Positions 1 through 9,760 of a DNA stretch of 64,000 bases are shown here, one piece after another. The stretch's first letter is position 1. The number at the start of each line of letters is the position of its first letter. Where the stretch lies: contig JAGYJU010000019.1 of the NCBI GenBank assembly GCA_018401965.1, forward strand, positions 62,001 to 126,000, given 5' to 3'. Origin of the DNA: Roseicyclus sp. (GTDB lineage: Bacteria > Pseudomonadota > Alphaproteobacteria > Rhodobacterales > Rhodobacteraceae). Both the position numbers and the translations under genes were made by a program. Under the pieces are notes generated by a model. It ran no database searches and was not told the origin of the DNA. It worked only from the letters and a program-made list of their open reading frames with translations.

Positions 1-472
1 TGACGACGATCTTTTCGTCGATCTCGATGCCCGGCAGGGTCGCGGGCGTCGATCCGCTGGCGATGATGATGTGCTTGGCCTCATGCACATCGTCGCCGAC
101 CCGCACCTTGCCCGCCCCGGGGATCGACCCCCAGCCCTTCAGCCAGTCGATCTTGTTCTTCTTGAACAGGAATTCGATCCCCTTGGTGTTCTGGGCGATC
201 ACGTCATCCTTGTAGGCCAGCATCTGTTTCCAGTCGACGCTGGGGGTTTTGCCCTTGAGGCCCATCTTGGCGAAATTATGTTCCGCCTCGTGCAACTGGT
301 GAGAGGCGTGCAACAGCGCCTTGGACGGGATGCAGCCGATGTTGAGACAGGTGCCGCCCAGCGTGTCGCGCCCTTCGACAACGGCGGTTTTCAGGCCAAG
401 CTGCGCGCAGCGGATCGCGCAGACATAGCCGCCGGGGCCGGACCCGATGATGATGACGTCATAGCTGGACAT
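1..472 (-). CDS. lpd: Dihydrolipoyl dehydrogenase (E3), N-terminal part, cut by the window edge
   Basis: The first 157 codons of an FAD disulfide oxidoreductase read leftwards out of the window. The start ATG is at 472-470, followed by [20 protein letters not shown], a classic FAD-binding GxGxxG fold, and then [13 protein letters not shown], whose C42 and C47 are the redox-active disulfide. E3 reoxidises the dihydrolipoyl groups of E2 and passes electrons to NAD+. It is the last gene of the suc run that includes sucA and sucB upstream, so it most probably serves the 2-oxoglutarate dehydrogenase complex. Family identity is clear; the C-terminal half is not in the window. Confidence 0.95.
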   Translation of the reverse strand, partial: MSSYDVIIIGSGPGGYVCAIRCAQLGLKTAVVEGRDTLGGTCLNIGCIPSKALLHASHQLHEAEHNFAKMGLKGKTPSVDWKQMLAYKDDVIAQNTKGIEFLFKKNKIDWLKGWGSIPGAGKVRVGDDVHEAKHIIIASGSTPATLPGIEIDEKIVV

Positions 473-601
473 GGGAAATCTCCTGATTTTGGGCGCGCGG
501 CGGGGCGCTTTGCCGCGGGGGATGAATGGTTTGACCGCAAGGTGCAATGGGCGCGGTGCGGATCGATGCGGCCCGTGCGGGCGCGAGATGGGGCAAGGGT
601 G

Positions 602-1600
602 TCATGTCGGCCCTGCCTCGGTCCAGTCCGCGATCTGGCCCGGCGTCAGCACGGCGTCGCGATGCGCGGCAAAGGCGTCAAGCGCCGCCCGTTCCAGCCG
701 CGCCACGGGCCGCTGTGCGCGGAACTCGGCCATGATACGCAAGACGGCGGGCAGATGCTGCCGCGCCTCGGGCACCGCGACGGCATTGCGGTTGTAGCGG
801 GTCCAGAACACCGAGTTGACGAAATACTTGCGGCTGGTCAGCCCCATCCCGTCGCCGCGATCATTCTTCATCAGGAATACGTCGCGCGACCGGATGGCAT
901 AGTGATGGATGCAGGCATTCTGCCAGGTGATCAGCGCGTCGTCCAAGCCGGTGTAGCGGGCGTTCTTCTCGCGCCAGAACGGGGCCGGGTCCATCGCCGC
1001 GCCGGCGGCATTGACCAGGCGCACATCCTCGGCCAGCGGGGCCTTGGGCATATGGTCGATCGCCTTTTCGAAACGATCGGGGCGAAACATCGACTTGTGC
1101 AGAACGGTGGCCTTGCGCGGCCGGTTGTCGGCCATCGGACAGGCCTCGATCACCGAGCCGCCGTCCCAGCGCAGGTTGCCCGCATCGCCAAAAGGCCGCC
1201 AGGCCAGCGCGATGCAATCGGGCGCATCCGGCGTGACGCGGGCAATCGCGCGCAAAAGATCGTCGACGCGCCCCGCGCCCACGGACACATGCAGGAATTC
1301 ATCGGCGTCGCAATGCAGCAGGTAGGCGGCGCCCTGCACCCGCGCATCGGCCAGCACCAGCCGCATGCCCGCCACCTGCGGCGCCTCGCCCGGGGCGATC
1401 TGGTTGCGGATATGCACGATCCGGTCGTCGCTGGCGGCCAAGAGATCAAGCATCTGGTCGGTGCCATCGGTGCAGTCATTGGTGACCACCACCACGAGGT
1501 CAAAGCCCACGGCAAACTGGTAAGCGACCCATTCCAGCAGGAAGATCGCTTCGTTGCGCATGCAGCAGGCGACGGCGTAACGTGGCATATCCCGGCGCAT
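602..1600 (-). CDS. Glycosyltransferase family 2-like protein
   Basis: A 332-residue soluble protein that begins RYAVACCMRNEAIFLLEWVA, the usual opening of family 2 (GT-A fold) transferases that act on a nucleotide sugar. CDADEFL near residue 115 is in the position of the DxD-like metal site. No membrane segment is seen. The start is uncertain: the ATG at 1600 follows a G-run with no spacing, and Met5 at 1588 is an alternative. It lies between the MAPEG gene and lpd on the same strand, inside the suc transcription unit, but nothing links it to the TCA cycle. Donor and acceptor cannot be predicted; a role in surface polysaccharide is only a guess. Confidence 0.75.
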   Translation of the reverse strand: MRRDMPRYAVACCMRNEAIFLLEWVAYQFAVGFDLVVVVTNDCTDGTDQMLDLLAASDDRIVHIRNQIAPGEAPQVAGMRLVLADARVQGAAYLLHCDADEFLHVSVGAGRVDDLLRAIARVTPDAPDCIALAWRPFGDAGNLRWDGGSVIEACPMADNRPRKATVLHKSMFRPDRFEKAIDHMPKAPLAEDVRLVNAAGAAMDPAPFWREKNARYTGLDDALITWQNACIHHYAIRSRDVFLMKNDRGDGMGLTSRKYFVNSVFWTRYNRNAVAVPEARQHLPAVLRIMAEFRAQRPVARLERAALDAFAAHRDAVLTPGQIADWTEAGPT

Positions 1601-1639
1601 CCCCCCTGTTCCGCGGTGTTCCGTGACCGGCCGCGCCGC

Positions 1640-2029
1640 CTAGACCAATGCGGCGATCAACATCACCACCGTGGCGGCAAAACCGATGCCCCAGATCACG
1701 CTGCGCCAGGGCACAAGCCCCTGCGCATAGGCGGGCACGAACAGCACCCGCGCGACAAGGTAGGCGTGGGCGCAGCCCTGCGTCAGCGCGGTGGATTGAT
1801 CGGTGATCGTGATCACGACGGCGGCGGTCCCGAACAGGATCAACCCCTCGAAATGGTTGTTCATCGCCCGCTGCAGGCGGCCGGCGACACCCGTCAGCTC
1901 GATCTTTTCGTCGCGCGGGCCCATGGCGGCCTTGGCGCCGGCCTGTGCATTGCCCGCAACGGAGTAGAGCCCGATCTGCACGATTTGCAGCATGGCCGCG
2001 AGGGTGAGAACGTAAAGTTCAGTGGTCAT
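1640..2029 (-). CDS. MAPEG family membrane protein
   Basis: A 129-residue protein with about four hydrophobic segments (roughly residues 5-25, 55-75, 80-100 and 105-128). The stretch RAMNNHFEGLILFGTAAVV matches the MAPEG signature region (membrane-associated proteins in eicosanoid and glutathione metabolism), with the conserved N-x-x-E. Bacterial members are small inner-membrane proteins, some with glutathione-dependent activity, most uncharacterised. The gene lies 88 bp downstream of sucB on the same strand, separated by a hairpin-repeat element, and ahead of a glycosyltransferase gene. Family assignment is firm, function is not. Confidence 0.85.
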   Translation of the reverse strand: MTTELYVLTLAAMLQIVQIGLYSVAGNAQAGAKAAMGPRDEKIELTGVAGRLQRAMNNHFEGLILFGTAAVVITITDQSTALTQGCAHAYLVARVLFVPAYAQGLVPWRSVIWGIGFAATVVMLIAALV

Positions 2030-2062
2030 CGGGTTGCCCTCGGGCCTGTGTCTGCGGTCGCG

Positions 2063-2113
2063 CCGGGGGCTGCCTGCCCCCGGACCCCCGGGAGTTTTCC
2101 TGCCAAGATGAAG
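2063..2113 (+). repeat. Intergenic hairpin plus 24-nt conserved tail (repeat copy 1)
   Basis: An 8-bp stem (2063-2070 with 2076-2083, CCGGGGGC and GCCCCCGG) is followed by a 24-nt segment at 2090-2113 that starts GGGAGTTTT and ends CCAAGATGAAG. Twenty-two of its 24 bases recur on the minus strand at 62135-62158 inside xdhB, again next to a palindrome, and a more divergent relative lies at 55309-55332. It sits in the gap between sucB and the MAPEG gene. It may be a REP-like extragenic element. Confidence 0.7.
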
Positions 2114-2117
2114 AGGC

Positions 2118-3608
2118 TCACAGATCCATCAACAACCGGCGCGGGTCTTCCAGGGCTTCCTTGACGCGGACAAGGAAGGTGACCGCGCCCTTGCCGTCGA
2201 CGATCCGGTGATCATAGGACAGGGCCAGGTACATCATCGGGCGGATCACGATCTGGCCGCCCACGACCATGGCGCGATCCTGGATCTTGTGCATGCCCAG
2301 GATGCCCGATTGCGGCGGGTTCAGGATCGGCGAAGACATCAGCGAGCCATAGACGCCACCGTTGGAAATGGTGAAGGTGCCGCCCTGCATTTCCGCCATC
2401 GACAGCTTGCCATCGCGCGCGCGGCGGCCCTTTTCGGCGATTTCCTTTTCCAGCTCGGCAAAGGATTTCTGATCGGCGTCGCGGATCACCGGCACGACCA
2501 GGCCCTGCGGCGTGCCCGCCGCGATGCCCATATGGACAAAGTTCTTGTAGACGATGTCGGTGCCGTCGACCTCGGCATTCACCTCGGGCACCTCGCGCAG
2601 CGCATGCACGCAGGCCTTGGTGAAGAAGGACATGAAGCCAAGCCGCACGCCGTGCTTTTTCTCGAACAGGTCCTTGTATTCATTGCGCAGGTCCATGACG
2701 CCGGACATGTCCACCTCGTTGTAGGTGGTCAGCATCGCGGCGGTGTTCTGCGCATCCTTCAGGCGGCGCGCGATGGTCTGGCGCAGGCGGGTCATCTTGA
2801 CCCGTTCCTCGCGCGCGGCATCCTCGGCCGGGCTGGGCGCGCGCGGCGCGGTGGCAACGGGGGCGGGGGCGCTGGCCGCAGGGGCGGTCACGGCTTTCAT
2901 CACGTCTTCCTTCATGATGCGCCCGTCGCGGCCGGTGCCTTGCACCTGCGCGGGCGACAGGCCTTTTTCGGCCATCAGTTTCTGGGCTGCGGGGGCGTTT
3001 TCCACATCCTTGCCGCCGCTTGCGGCTTGGGTGGGCGTTTGTGCGGCGGCAGGTGCCGCTGCCGGTGCGGCGGCGGCCACGGCGCCACCGATCACGGCAA
3101 GCCGGGCCTGTGCGTCGACGGTCGTGCCCTCGGGCGCGAGGATGTCCGACAGCACACCGGCGGCCGGGCTTGGCACCTCGACCGAGACCTTGTCGGTTTC
3201 CAGCTCGCACAGCATTTCGTCCTGCGCGACGGTGTCGCCGACCTTCTTGAACCAGGTCGACACGGTCGCCTCGGTCACACTTTCGCCCAGGGTGGGCACC
3301 ATGACATCGACAGACGCGGCAGCCGCATCGCCCTCGGCCTTGGCGGCGGGTTTGGCGGGGCTTGCCGCGGCACCTTCGATCAGCGTGGCCAGAAGCGCGT
3401 TGACGCCAACGGTTTCGCCCTCGGCGGCGACGATGTCGCCCAGGGTTCCGGCGGCGGGCGAGGGCACTTCGACCGTCACCTTGTCGGTTTCCAGCTCGCA
3501 CAGCATTTCATCGACTGCGACCGTATCACCGGGCTTCTTGAACCAGGTGGCAACCGTGGCTTCGGTGACGCTTTCGCCCAGGGTGGGCACGCGGACTTCA
3601 ATGGACAT
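2118..3608 (-). CDS. sucB: 2-oxoglutarate dehydrogenase E2, dihydrolipoamide succinyltransferase
   Basis: A 496-residue E2 that transfers the succinyl group from E1-bound ThDP to CoA in the 2-oxoglutarate dehydrogenase complex. It has two lipoyl domains (about residues 3-77 and 100-175, lipoyl lysines K43 and K140 in ETDKV motifs), an Ala/Pro-rich linker, an E3/E1-binding domain (about 203-242) and the catalytic acyltransferase domain ending with YDHRIVDG, where H467 is the catalytic histidine. Many E2o proteins have a single lipoyl domain; here there are two very similar ones, as in several alphaproteobacteria. The start ATG is 4 bp past the sucA stop, so the two genes are surely co-transcribed. 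Confidence 0.97.
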   Translation of the reverse strand: MSIEVRVPTLGESVTEATVATWFKKPGDTVAVDEMLCELETDKVTVEVPSPAAGTLGDIVAAEGETVGVNALLATLIEGAAASPAKPAAKAEGDAAAASVDVMVPTLGESVTEATVSTWFKKVGDTVAQDEMLCELETDKVSVEVPSPAAGVLSDILAPEGTTVDAQARLAVIGGAVAAAAPAAAPAAAQTPTQAASGGKDVENAPAAQKLMAEKGLSPAQVQGTGRDGRIMKEDVMKAVTAPAASAPAPVATAPRAPSPAEDAAREERVKMTRLRQTIARRLKDAQNTAAMLTTYNEVDMSGVMDLRNEYKDLFEKKHGVRLGFMSFFTKACVHALREVPEVNAEVDGTDIVYKNFVHMGIAAGTPQGLVVPVIRDADQKSFAELEKEIAEKGRRARDGKLSMAEMQGGTFTISNGGVYGSLMSSPILNPPQSGILGMHKIQDRAMVVGGQIVIRPMMYLALSYDHRIVDGKGAVTFLVRVKEALEDPRRLLMDL

Positions 3609-3612
3609 GGTC

Positions 3613-6573
3613 TTACCCTTCGATGGTCAGCGCATCGTTCACGAGCGCGGTTTGTTGTGCCTTGTGCTGGCTTGCAAGCCCCGTCGCGGGCGATGCGCTT
3701 GCGGCGCGGCCGGCATAGCGGGGGCGGGTGTGTGTCGCGCCGATGCGGGTCAGAACCCATTCGATGTTCGGCTCGACAAAGGACCAGCCGCCCTGGTTCT
3801 TGGGTTCTTCCTGGCACCAGACGATTTCGGCGCCCTTGAAGCGTTCCAGTTCCTTCATCAGCGCCAGCGCCGGGAAGGGATAGAACTGTTCCAGCCGCAG
3901 CAGGTAGATGTCGGTGATCCCGCGTGCATCGCGTTCTTCCAGAAGATCGTAATAGACCTTGCCCGAACAGATCACCACGCGGCGGATCTTGTCGTCCTTG
4001 GCCAGAACCGTGTCGGAATGGCCCTTTTCGGCATCATCCCACAGCACCCGGTGAAAGCTGGACCCGGTCACGAAATCCTCGACATCGGAAATCGCCATCT
4101 TCTGGCGCAACAGCGATTTCGGCGTCATCAGCACCAGCGGCTTGCGGAAGCTGCGGTGGATCTGGCGGCGCAGGATGTGGAAATAATTCGCGGGCGTGGT
4201 GCAATTGGCCACGATCCAGTTGTCTTCCGCCGACATCTGCAAGAACCGCTCCAGCCGGGCGCTGGAATGTTCCGGGCCTTGCCCTTCGAAGCCATGCGGC
4301 AACAGCATCACAAGCCCCGACATCCGAAGCCATTTGCGTTCGCCCGACGAAATGAACTGGTCGAACATGATCTGCGCGCCATTGGCGAAATCGCCGAACT
4401 GCGCTTCCCACATGGTCAGCGCGTTGGGTTCGGCAAGGCTGTAGCCATATTCGAAGCCAAGAACGGCATATTCCGACAGGGCGCTGTCGATCACCTCGTA
4501 TTTCGCCTGCCCCTCGCGGATCTGGTTGAGCGGGTAATAGCGGTCTTCGGTATCCTGTTCGACCAGCGCGGAATGGCGCTGGCTGAAGGTGCCGCGCGCG
4601 CTGTCCTGGCCGGCAAGGCGCACCGGGTAGCCCTCGGTCAGAAGCGACCCGAAGGCCAGCGCCTCGGCGGTGGCCCAGTCAAAGCCCTTGCCGGTGGCGA
4701 ACATCTCGGCCTTGCTTTCCAACAGGCGGCCCACGGTCTTGTGCAGGTTGAAACCATCTGGCGCGGTCGACAGTGCGCGGCCCACCTCGGCCATGGTTTC
4801 GGGCTTGATCGCGGTTTCGCCGCGCTGGTATTCAGCGCCTTCGCGGTTCAGGTGCGACCAGCGCCCATCCAGCCAATCGGCCTTGTTGGGCTTGTATTCC
4901 TTGCCCGCCTCGAATTCCGTGTTCAGACGCGCCTGGAACGCGGCCTTCATATCCTCGATCTCGCCCTCGGGGATCAGCCCGTCCTTGACCAGGCGCTCGG
5001 TGTAAAGCTGCAAGGTCGTTTTCTGCGTCTTGATCTTCTTGTACATCACCGGGTTGGTGAAATTCGGCTCGTCGCCCTCGTTATGGCCGAACCGGCGATA
5101 ACAGAAGATATCCAGCACGACATCCTTGCCGAATTTCTGGCGGAACTCGGTGGCGACGCGGGCGGCGTGAACCACCGCTTCGGGGTCATCGCCATTGACG
5201 TGGAAAATCGGCGCCTCGACCATCAGCGCGATATCGGTGGGGTAGGGGCTCGACCGGCTGAAATGCGGCGCGGTGGTGAACCCGATCTGGTTGTTGACCA
5301 CGATATGCATCGTGCCGCCGGTGCGGTGGCCGCGAATGCCCGACAACTGGAACCCTTCGGCAACGATGCCCTGGCCCGCAAAGGCCGCATCGCCATGCAG
5401 CAAAATCGCCATCACGCGGCGGCGCTCGGCATCGCCGATCTGGTCCTGCTTGGCGCGCACCTTGCCCAGAACCACGGGGTTCACCGCCTCGAGGTGGGAC
5501 GGGTTGGCGGTCAGCGACAGGTGCACGGTATTGCCGTCGAATTCCCGGTCGCTCGACGCGCCAAGGTGGTATTTCACATCGCCCGATCCATCGACATCCT
5601 CGGGCTTGAAGCTGCCGCCCTGGAACTCGTTGAAGATCGCCCGGTAGGGCTTGCCCATCACATTGGCCAGAACCGACAACCGGCCCCGGTGCGGCATCCC
5701 GATGACGATTTCCTGCAAGCCGAGCGCGCCGCCGCGCTTGATGATCTGCTCCATCGCGGGGATCAGCGCCTCGCCGCCATCAAGGCCGAACCGCTTGGTG
5801 CCCATGTATTTGACATGCAGGAATTTCTCGAAGCCTTCGGCCTCGACCAGCTTGTTCAGGATCGCCTTGCGGCCTTCCTGGGTGAACTGGATTTCCTTGC
5901 CGTAGCCCTCGATCCGTTCCTTCAGCCAGGCGGCCTGTTCCGGGTCGGAAATATGCATGTATTGCAGCGCGAAGGTGCCGCAATAGGTGCGCTTCACGAT
6001 CTCCATGATCTGGCGCATCGACGCCATTTGCAGGCCCAGCACATTGTCGATGAAGATCGGCCGGTCCATGTCGGCATCGGTGAAGCCGTAGGATTTCGGG
6101 TCAAGCTCCGGGTGGGGTGTCTGGTCGCGCATGCCCAGCGGGTCCAGATCGGCCACCAGGTGCCCGCGAATACGGTAGGCGCGGATGATCATCAGCGCCC
6201 GGATGCTGTCCAGAACCGCGCGCTGGATCTGCGCATCGGTGACTTCCACGCCCTTGGCCTCGGCCTTGGCGCGGATCTTGTCGCCCGCGCCCTTGACCTC
6301 GGCGGCGGCGACCGGCCATTCGCCGGTCAGCGCATTGGTCAGATCATCGGACGGGGTGGGCGGCCAGTCGCGCCGTGCCCAGCTGGGGCCTTGCGCCTCT
6401 GCCCGTGCCTCGGCGGGGGTGTCGCCAAGCGCCGCAAAGAAATCCCGCCACGCCTCATCGACCGCGCCCGGGTCGCCTGCGTATTGCGCGTAGAGCTGTT
6501 CCAGGTAGGCCGCGTTATGGCCCTGCATGAAGGAACTGGCGTGGAACTGGTCGTTGGGGCTTTGGTCGGTCAT
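3613..6573 (-). CDS. sucA: 2-oxoglutarate dehydrogenase E1 component
   Basis: A 986-residue ThDP-dependent E1 that decarboxylates 2-oxoglutarate and succinylates the lipoyl arm of SucB. The N-terminus ([20 protein letters not shown], then [13 protein letters not shown]) is the short E2-binding segment typical of E1o. The core carries [24 protein letters not shown] and GHNEGDEP, all standard E1o landmarks, and the C-terminus has [12 protein letters not shown]. Length is normal for the family. It is the third TCA gene of a sucC-sucD-sucA-sucB order. The 234-bp gap before it contains a hexamer tandem repeat and a strong palindrome. Confidence 0.98.
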   Translation of the reverse strand: MTDQSPNDQFHASSFMQGHNAAYLEQLYAQYAGDPGAVDEAWRDFFAALGDTPAEARAEAQGPSWARRDWPPTPSDDLTNALTGEWPVAAAEVKGAGDKIRAKAEAKGVEVTDAQIQRAVLDSIRALMIIRAYRIRGHLVADLDPLGMRDQTPHPELDPKSYGFTDADMDRPIFIDNVLGLQMASMRQIMEIVKRTYCGTFALQYMHISDPEQAAWLKERIEGYGKEIQFTQEGRKAILNKLVEAEGFEKFLHVKYMGTKRFGLDGGEALIPAMEQIIKRGGALGLQEIVIGMPHRGRLSVLANVMGKPYRAIFNEFQGGSFKPEDVDGSGDVKYHLGASSDREFDGNTVHLSLTANPSHLEAVNPVVLGKVRAKQDQIGDAERRRVMAILLHGDAAFAGQGIVAEGFQLSGIRGHRTGGTMHIVVNNQIGFTTAPHFSRSSPYPTDIALMVEAPIFHVNGDDPEAVVHAARVATEFRQKFGKDVVLDIFCYRRFGHNEGDEPNFTNPVMYKKIKTQKTTLQLYTERLVKDGLIPEGEIEDMKAAFQARLNTEFEAGKEYKPNKADWLDGRWSHLNREGAEYQRGETAIKPETMAEVGRALSTAPDGFNLHKTVGRLLESKAEMFATGKGFDWATAEALAFGSLLTEGYPVRLAGQDSARGTFSQRHSALVEQDTEDRYYPLNQIREGQAKYEVIDSALSEYAVLGFEYGYSLAEPNALTMWEAQFGDFANGAQIMFDQFISSGERKWLRMSGLVMLLPHGFEGQGPEHSSARLERFLQMSAEDNWIVANCTTPANYFHILRRQIHRSFRKPLVLMTPKSLLRQKMAISDVEDFVTGSSFHRVLWDDAEKGHSDTVLAKDDKIRRVVICSGKVYYDLLEERDARGITDIYLLRLEQFYPFPALALMKELERFKGAEIVWCQEEPKNQGGWSFVEPNIEWVLTRIGATHTRPRYAGRAASASPATGLASQHKAQQTALVNDALTIEG

Positions 6574-6733
6574 GGCGGTCGGTCCTCCCGGCTTGGGTGG
6601 TGAAGCTTCGGGAAAGGGGTCTGCTCTAGGCCCCTGTCGCGCCGCTTCGGCTTGGGGTGTCAGCGCCGGCTTTGCAGGGCTGGGCGTGACGGATCACATC
6701 TTTGCGGGTTACGAATTCGCCTCTGGAACCCTT

Positions 6734-6763
6734 TTGGTCTTGGTCTTGGTCTTGGTCTTGGTC
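6734..6763. repeat. Five perfect tandem TTGGTC hexamers
   Basis: Five uninterrupted copies of TTGGTC (30 bp) lie in the sucD-sucA intergenic gap, about 160-190 bp upstream of the sucA start. On the minus (transcribed) strand it reads GACCAA repeated. No other short tandem array of this quality was noticed in the window. Such arrays can change copy number by slippage. Confidence 0.9.
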
Positions 6764-6770
6764 TGGGGGT

Positions 6771-6794
6771 GGGTGCCCCACGCGTGGGACACCC
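6771..6794. promoter_or_regulatory. 24-bp near-perfect palindrome between sucD and sucA
   Basis: Two 12-nt arms centred at 6782/6783 pair at 11 of 12 positions (the mismatch is 6776 with 6789). It directly follows the hexamer array and lies 13 bp beyond the sucD stop in the direction of transcription. There is no T-run after it on the minus strand, so it is a poor terminator; an mRNA processing or stability hairpin between sucD and sucA is more plausible. Function is inferred. Confidence 0.6.
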
Positions 6795-6807
6795 GTGTTC
6801 TCTTGCC

Positions 6808-7689
6808 TCAGCCGATGGCCTTCAGTACCGCTTCGCCAAGCCCGGCGGGGCTTTCGGCGACCACGATCCCGGCGGCCTTCATCGCCTCGATCTTGCTTTC
6901 CGCGTCGCCCTTGCCACCGGCGACGATCGCGCCAGCATGGCCCATGCGCCGACCCGGAGGGGCGGTGCGGCCCGCGATGAACCCGGCGGTCGGCTTCCAG
7001 CGGCCGCGCTTTTTCTCATCGGCCAGGAACTGCGCCGCTTCTTCTTCGGCGGAGCCGCCGATTTCCCCGATCATGATGATCGAATGGGTTTCGGGGTCGG
7101 CCAGGAACATTTCCAGCACGTCGATATGTTCGGTGCCCTTGATCGGGTCGCCGCCGATGCCCACGGCGGACGACTGGCCAAGGCCCACGTCCGAGGTCTG
7201 TTTCACCGCTTCATAGGTCAGCGTGCCCGAGCGCGACACCACGCCCACCGACCCGCGGCGGAAGATGGAACCGGGCATGATGCCGATCTTGCAGGCATCG
7301 GGGGTCATCACGCCGGGGCAGTTCGGCCCGATCAGCCGCGACTTGGACCCTTCCAGCGCGCGCTTGACCTTCATCATGTCCAGAACCGGGATGCCCTCGG
7401 TGATGCAGACGATCAATTCCATCTCGGCGTCGATCGCTTCGAGGATACTGTCGGCGGCGAAGGGGGGCGGGACATAGATCGCCGAGGCGTTCGCGCCGGT
7501 CACATGCTTGGCTTCATGGACGGAATCGAACACCGGCAGGTTCAGGTGCGTGCTGCCGCCCTTGCCCGGTGTGACGCCGCCAACCATCTTGGTGCCATAA
7601 GCGATGGCCTGTTCGGAATGGAACGTGCCCTGGCTGCCGGTAAAGCCTTGGCAGATTACCTTGGTGTTTTCGTCGACGAGGACGGCCAT
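6808..7689 (-). CDS. sucD: Succinyl-CoA ligase (ADP/GDP-forming), alpha subunit
   Basis: A 293-residue alpha subunit that binds CoA and carries the phosphohistidine intermediate of succinyl-CoA synthetase. The N-terminal Rossmann-like CoA-binding domain shows [20 protein letters not shown], followed by [12 protein letters not shown]; the active-site histidine is H251 in MGHAGAIV. Length equals the family norm. It is expected to pair with SucC, encoded upstream, from which it is separated by one small gene for a secreted protein. Confidence 0.98.
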   Translation of the reverse strand: MAVLVDENTKVICQGFTGSQGTFHSEQAIAYGTKMVGGVTPGKGGSTHLNLPVFDSVHEAKHVTGANASAIYVPPPFAADSILEAIDAEMELIVCITEGIPVLDMMKVKRALEGSKSRLIGPNCPGVMTPDACKIGIMPGSIFRRGSVGVVSRSGTLTYEAVKQTSDVGLGQSSAVGIGGDPIKGTEHIDVLEMFLADPETHSIIMIGEIGGSAEEEAAQFLADEKKRGRWKPTAGFIAGRTAPPGRRMGHAGAIVAGGKGDAESKIEAMKAAGIVVAESPAGLGEAVLKAIG

Positions 7690-7700
7690 CGTCTTTCTCC

Positions 7701-8255
7701 TTAGGTCTGGTCTGGTTCGGAGGGGACAAGCCGCTCCACGTTGATGAAAGTCTCGGGGCCCGTGGCGGTATCGCGCGTGCCGACATGCACAACGGCGGCC
7801 ACGCGCTGGGTCAGTTGCCGCCCCTCGATAAAGGCGGTGCCGGGGCTGGGCGAATGCGTGATCGGCAAGGGGATCGGCTGGCCGAACACCGGCGGGCGCT
7901 GCATCAGGTCGAGCAGGGCCGCCGTGGCAGGTGCGGTATGAACGCCCGAAAACGCCACTTCGCAGCGCCGGTCGGTTCCGGGTGTGACGCGCAGATTGGT
8001 CGGCTCCAGCGTGATGTCGTAGAATTCAAGCCGGAACGGCAAGCCGTTTCCGCCAAGCGCCGCGACATGCGCCCGCATCCGCGCCTCGGCCTGGTCTGCG
8101 GTCAGGCCCCGGACGGTGCAGGTATCGGCAAAGGCCGATATCGCCAGGTCAGGCGTATCGGGCAGGTCGGTCGCCTGTGCCATGCGGGTGATCATCACCA
8201 GCACGAACACGGTGGCGCCGACCAGGTGAAGCAGGGACCAAAGCGCGCGTTTCAT
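7701..8255 (-). CDS. Predicted exported protein of unknown function, between sucC and sucD
   Basis: A 184-residue protein starting [20 protein letters not shown], a signal peptide or N-terminal anchor (about residues 5-27), followed by a soluble region with two cysteines (CTVRG and RRCEV, about 46 and 98) that could form a disulfide. I do not recognise the family. It stands 11 bp upstream of sucD and about 130 bp downstream of sucC on the same strand, so it is probably co-transcribed with both. Its position inside a TCA operon does not by itself show a metabolic role. Confidence 0.7.
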   Translation of the reverse strand: MKRALWSLLHLVGATVFVLVMITRMAQATDLPDTPDLAISAFADTCTVRGLTADQAEARMRAHVAALGGNGLPFRLEFYDITLEPTNLRVTPGTDRRCEVAFSGVHTAPATAALLDLMQRPPVFGQPIPLPITHSPSPGTAFIEGRQLTQRVAAVVHVGTRDTATGPETFINVERLVPSEPDQT

Positions 8256-8384
8256 GCCGATTCCCCCCGTTCATGCCGGGCCGATACCGGGGTGCGGCGT
8301 GCCAGCATCGGCTGGATCGCCATCGCCCCGGTCCGGTCGGTGCCGGCATGGATCAGGTTCAGGGACATCTGCGGGAAACCCGGT

Positions 8385-9578
8385 TCAGCCCTTGACCGCC
8401 TTGACGATCTTTTCGGCGGCATCGCTCAGGTTGTCGGCGGCGATGACATTCAGGCCAGAGGCGTTGATGATGTCCTTGCCCATGTCGACATTCGTGCCTT
8501 CAAGACGCACGACCAGCGGCACCTGCAGGCCCACTTCCTTGACGGCCGCCACGACGCCTTCGGCGATGATGTCACAGCGCATGATGCCACCGAAGATATT
8601 GACCAGGATGCCTTTGACGTTGGGGTCAGAGGTGATGATCTTGAAGGCCTCGGTGACCTTTTCCTTGGTGGCAGAGCCGCCCACGTCGAGGAAGTTGGCC
8701 GGTTCCGACCCGTACAGCTTGATGATGTCCATCGTCGCCATGGCAAGGCCCGCGCCGTTGACCATGCAGCCGATTTCACCGTCGAGCGCGATGTAGTTCA
8801 GATCATACTTGGACGCGGCGAGTTCCTTGGGGTCTTCCTCGGTTTCGTCGCGCAGGCTGGCGATATCGGCATGGCGATAGACCGCGTTACCGTCGAAACC
8901 CACCTTGGCATCCAGCACCTTGAGGCTGCCCTCGTCGGTGACGATCAGCGGGTTGATTTCCAGCATTTCCATGTCTTTGTCGGTGAAGGCCTTGTAGAGA
9001 AGCCCCATCAGCGCGACGCATTCCTTGACCTGCTTGCCTTCCAGCCCCAGCGAAAAGGCAACGCGGCGGCCATGGAACGACTGGTAGCCGGTGGCCGGAT
9101 CGACGGAAAAGGACAGGATCTTTTCGGGCGTGTGCGCCGCGACTTCCTCGATGTCCATGCCACCCTCGGTGGAACAGACAAAGGAAATGCGGCTGGTCTG
9201 ACGGTCCACGAGCAGCGCGAGATAGAGTTCACGCTGAATGCCCGACCCGTCTTCGATGTAGATGCGGTTGACCTGCTTGCCGGCCGGTCCGGTCTGATGC
9301 GTGACCAGCGTGCGGCCCAGCATCTTGCGGGCTTCCTCGGCGGCTTCTTCGACCGATTTGGTCAGGCGAACGCCGCCCTTTTCGCCGGCATCGGCTTCCT
9401 TGAAATGGCCCTTGCCACGGCCACCGGCGTGGATCTGTGCCTTGACGACCCAGAGGGGGCCATCCATTTCGCCCGCGGCTGTCTTGGCCTCTTCGGCCCT
9501 GAGAACCACGCGGCCATCGCTGACCGGTGCGCCGTATTGGCGAAGCAGCGCCTTCGCCTGGTATTCATGAATGTTCAC
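8385..9578 (-). CDS. sucC: Succinyl-CoA ligase (ADP/GDP-forming), beta subunit
   Basis: A 397-residue ATP-grasp subunit that binds nucleotide and succinate; with SucD it couples succinyl-CoA cleavage to NTP synthesis. I place the start at GTG 9578-9576 because the family begins (M/V)[18 protein letters not shown]; the frame is open upstream but gives 36 unconserved residues. Landmarks are [17 protein letters not shown] (ATP-grasp), [13 protein letters not shown] and [17 protein letters not shown]. It is the first gene of the suc unit, and the 182-bp gap upstream carries paired palindromic operators. Confidence 0.97.
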   Translation of the reverse strand: MNIHEYQAKALLRQYGAPVSDGRVVLRAEEAKTAAGEMDGPLWVVKAQIHAGGRGKGHFKEADAGEKGGVRLTKSVEEAAEEARKMLGRTLVTHQTGPAGKQVNRIYIEDGSGIQRELYLALLVDRQTSRISFVCSTEGGMDIEEVAAHTPEKILSFSVDPATGYQSFHGRRVAFSLGLEGKQVKECVALMGLLYKAFTDKDMEMLEINPLIVTDEGSLKVLDAKVGFDGNAVYRHADIASLRDETEEDPKELAASKYDLNYIALDGEIGCMVNGAGLAMATMDIIKLYGSEPANFLDVGGSATKEKVTEAFKIITSDPNVKGILVNIFGGIMRCDIIAEGVVAAVKEVGLQVPLVVRLEGTNVDMGKDIINASGLNVIAADNLSDAAEKIVKAVKG

Positions 9579-9687
9579 GAAACTGTCCCGTCGTTGCTGG
9601 TGTTTCATCCGGCATAAGCACAAGCGGAGCGTGCAATAAACCGGCTTTCTGACGCAGGACCGGGGTTTTCGCCAAAAAAGCGACATT

Positions 9688-9718
9688 TGTGATCACAGGC
9701 TGAAAACGTGTGATCACA
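9688..9718. promoter_or_regulatory. Paired TGTGATCACA operators upstream of sucC
   Basis: Two perfect 10-bp palindromes TGTGATCACA lie at 9688-9697 and 9709-9718, 21 bp apart start to start, so on the same face of the helix. They are 110-140 bp upstream of the sucC start, in the only sizeable gap before the operon. The same pair with the same 21-bp spacing stands before sdhC (17585-17615). A dimeric regulator that binds cooperatively is inferred; the GT-N4-AC core would suit a GntR-type protein. Confidence 0.8.
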
Positions 9719-9760
9719 AGTTAAGGACGATTTCGGTATGCAACCGTATGCGGCGGCGAC

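Noticed and set aside
2725-6603. A 1292-codon open frame on the plus strand opposite sucA and sucB
   Set aside because: It is the GC-rich antisense shadow of two unmistakable genes; the translated sequence is His/Arg/Gly-rich with no domain.
9688-9718. CRP or FNR binding sites
   Set aside because: TGTGA and TCACA half-sites are present but directly abutting; CRP needs a six-base spacer and FNR sites read TTGAT-N4-ATCAA.
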